Positions 5,276 to 5,638 of a stretch of DNA of 5,638 nucleotides are shown one piece after another (position 1 is the stretch's first letter; each line of letters begins with the position of its first letter). This DNA comes from Acidimicrobiia bacterium (lineage in GTDB: Bacteria; Actinomycetota; Acidimicrobiia; Spongiisociales; SHLN01): assembly GCA_013043085.1 (NCBI GenBank), contig JABDOU010000213.1, forward strand, positions 1 through 5,638. The letters are read 5' to 3'. Made by a program: the position numbers and the translations under genes. The notes under the pieces were generated by a model. The model did not search any database, was not told the DNA's origin, and was given only the letters and a program-made list of their open reading frames with translations.

Positions 5276-5638
5276 GAACCCTTCCAGTTCCTTGGCGGCG
5301 GCGGGCATCCGCAGCTTGAGTAGCGCCTTCGTCTCGAGCTGACGGACGCGCTCGCGGGTGACTCCGAATGCGTTGCCGACCTCTTCGAGCGTCTTGACCT
5401 TGCCATCTTCCAGTCCGAAGCGCATGATCAGAACCTGACGCTCGCGCTCGTTCAGCGATTCGAGGGCGAGAGAAAGATCCTCCTGCAACATTCGGAATGA
5501 GGCGGCCTTGACAGGGCGGTCTGCACCTCGATCTTCGACGAAGTCGCCGAGCGTCATCGACTCATCGTCTCCCAACGGTGTTTCAAGCGAAAGAGGGTCC
5601 TGGGCGATCTGACGAAGCTCCATCACGCGATGCGGATC
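5264..5638 (-). CDS. rpoD: Primary (RpoD/SigA/HrdB-type) RNA polymerase sigma factor, C-terminal 124 residues
   Basis: The visible part covers sigma-70 regions 3.2 and 4 and continues off the right edge with no start in view. After DPHRVMELRQIAQDPLSLETPLGDDES comes LGDFVED (30-36), the signature near the end of region 3 found in primary sigma factors. Region 4.1 is SLNERERQVLIMRFGLEDGK (61-80), which contacts the beta-flap. The region 4.2 helix-turn-helix TLEEVGNAFGVTRERVRQLETKAL (83-106) reads the -35 box. The tail KLRMPAAAKELEGFLGD is typical of the primary group. A GTG at 5626 can be read as a start, but the frame is open upstream and homologues continue, so this is a truncated view. The -35 and -10 boxes proposed elsewhere in the window suit such a factor. 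The gene overlaps the small convergent frame by 12 bp. Confidence 0.97.
   Translation of the reverse strand, partial: DPHRVMELRQIAQDPLSLETPLGDDESMTLGDFVEDRGADRPVKAASFRMLQEDLSLALESLNERERQVLIMRFGLEDGKVKTLEEVGNAFGVTRERVRQLETKALLKLRMPAAAKELEGFLGD

Noticed and set aside
4366..5319. Long plus-strand open frame (317 codons) across the metallopeptidase, tRNA and sigma factor ends
   Set aside because: It is antisense to a gene with a clear zinc-protease motif, reads straight through the tRNA-Asn gene, and its product has no recognisable domain. It is a high-GC shadow frame.

Overview
The window looks like chromosomal DNA from a moderately high-GC actinobacterium, possibly of the class Acidimicrobiia. 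This rests on the secreted DUF3152-type metallopeptidase (a family I know from Actinomycetota), on several starts that look leaderless, and on the general protein style. The class-level guess is weak. There is no mobile element, CRISPR array, integrase or phage gene.

Layout. At the left edge is the N-terminal part of a GNAT acetyltransferase on the minus strand (3-131). It is divergent from a small secreted protein of unknown function (288-605, +), and the shared spacer holds a perfect 8-bp dyad and a plausible promoter. A very strong hairpin terminator (621-658) closes that gene. Next come a flavin-binding PNPOx-fold protein (681-1334, +), a spacer of about 210 bp that may encode a leader peptide, a tandem-domain universal stress protein (1545-2387, +) and, 5 bp downstream, a bacterial archaeo-eukaryotic release-factor-like protein (baeRF; 2393-3481, +). 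The baeRF carries a GGQ tripeptide. A convergent minus-strand gene (3505-4941) encodes a secreted FG-GAP-like propeller fused to a DUF3152 metzincin peptidase. It has a canonical promoter placing the transcription start on its GTG codon. Upstream of it lies tRNA-Asn(GUU) (4986-5058, -). A possible 45-residue membrane protein (5138-5275, +) then overlaps, tail to tail, the C-terminal part of a primary sigma-70 factor (5264-5638, -) that runs off the right edge.

How the genes may work together. The universal stress protein and the baeRF form a tight, probably translationally coupled pair. Universal stress proteins act in growth arrest and energy stress, and some bacterial aeRF1 relatives (Balon in Psychrobacter, Rv2629-type proteins in mycobacteria) are linked to ribosome hibernation. 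The pair is therefore best read as a stress/ribosome-protection unit, perhaps with the PNPOx-fold flavoprotein just upstream. The secreted protein, the metallopeptidase and the tRNA/sigma-factor locus look like independent units.

Limits. No database search was run. Family names come from recognised motifs, and all promoter and leader calls are readings of the sequence only.
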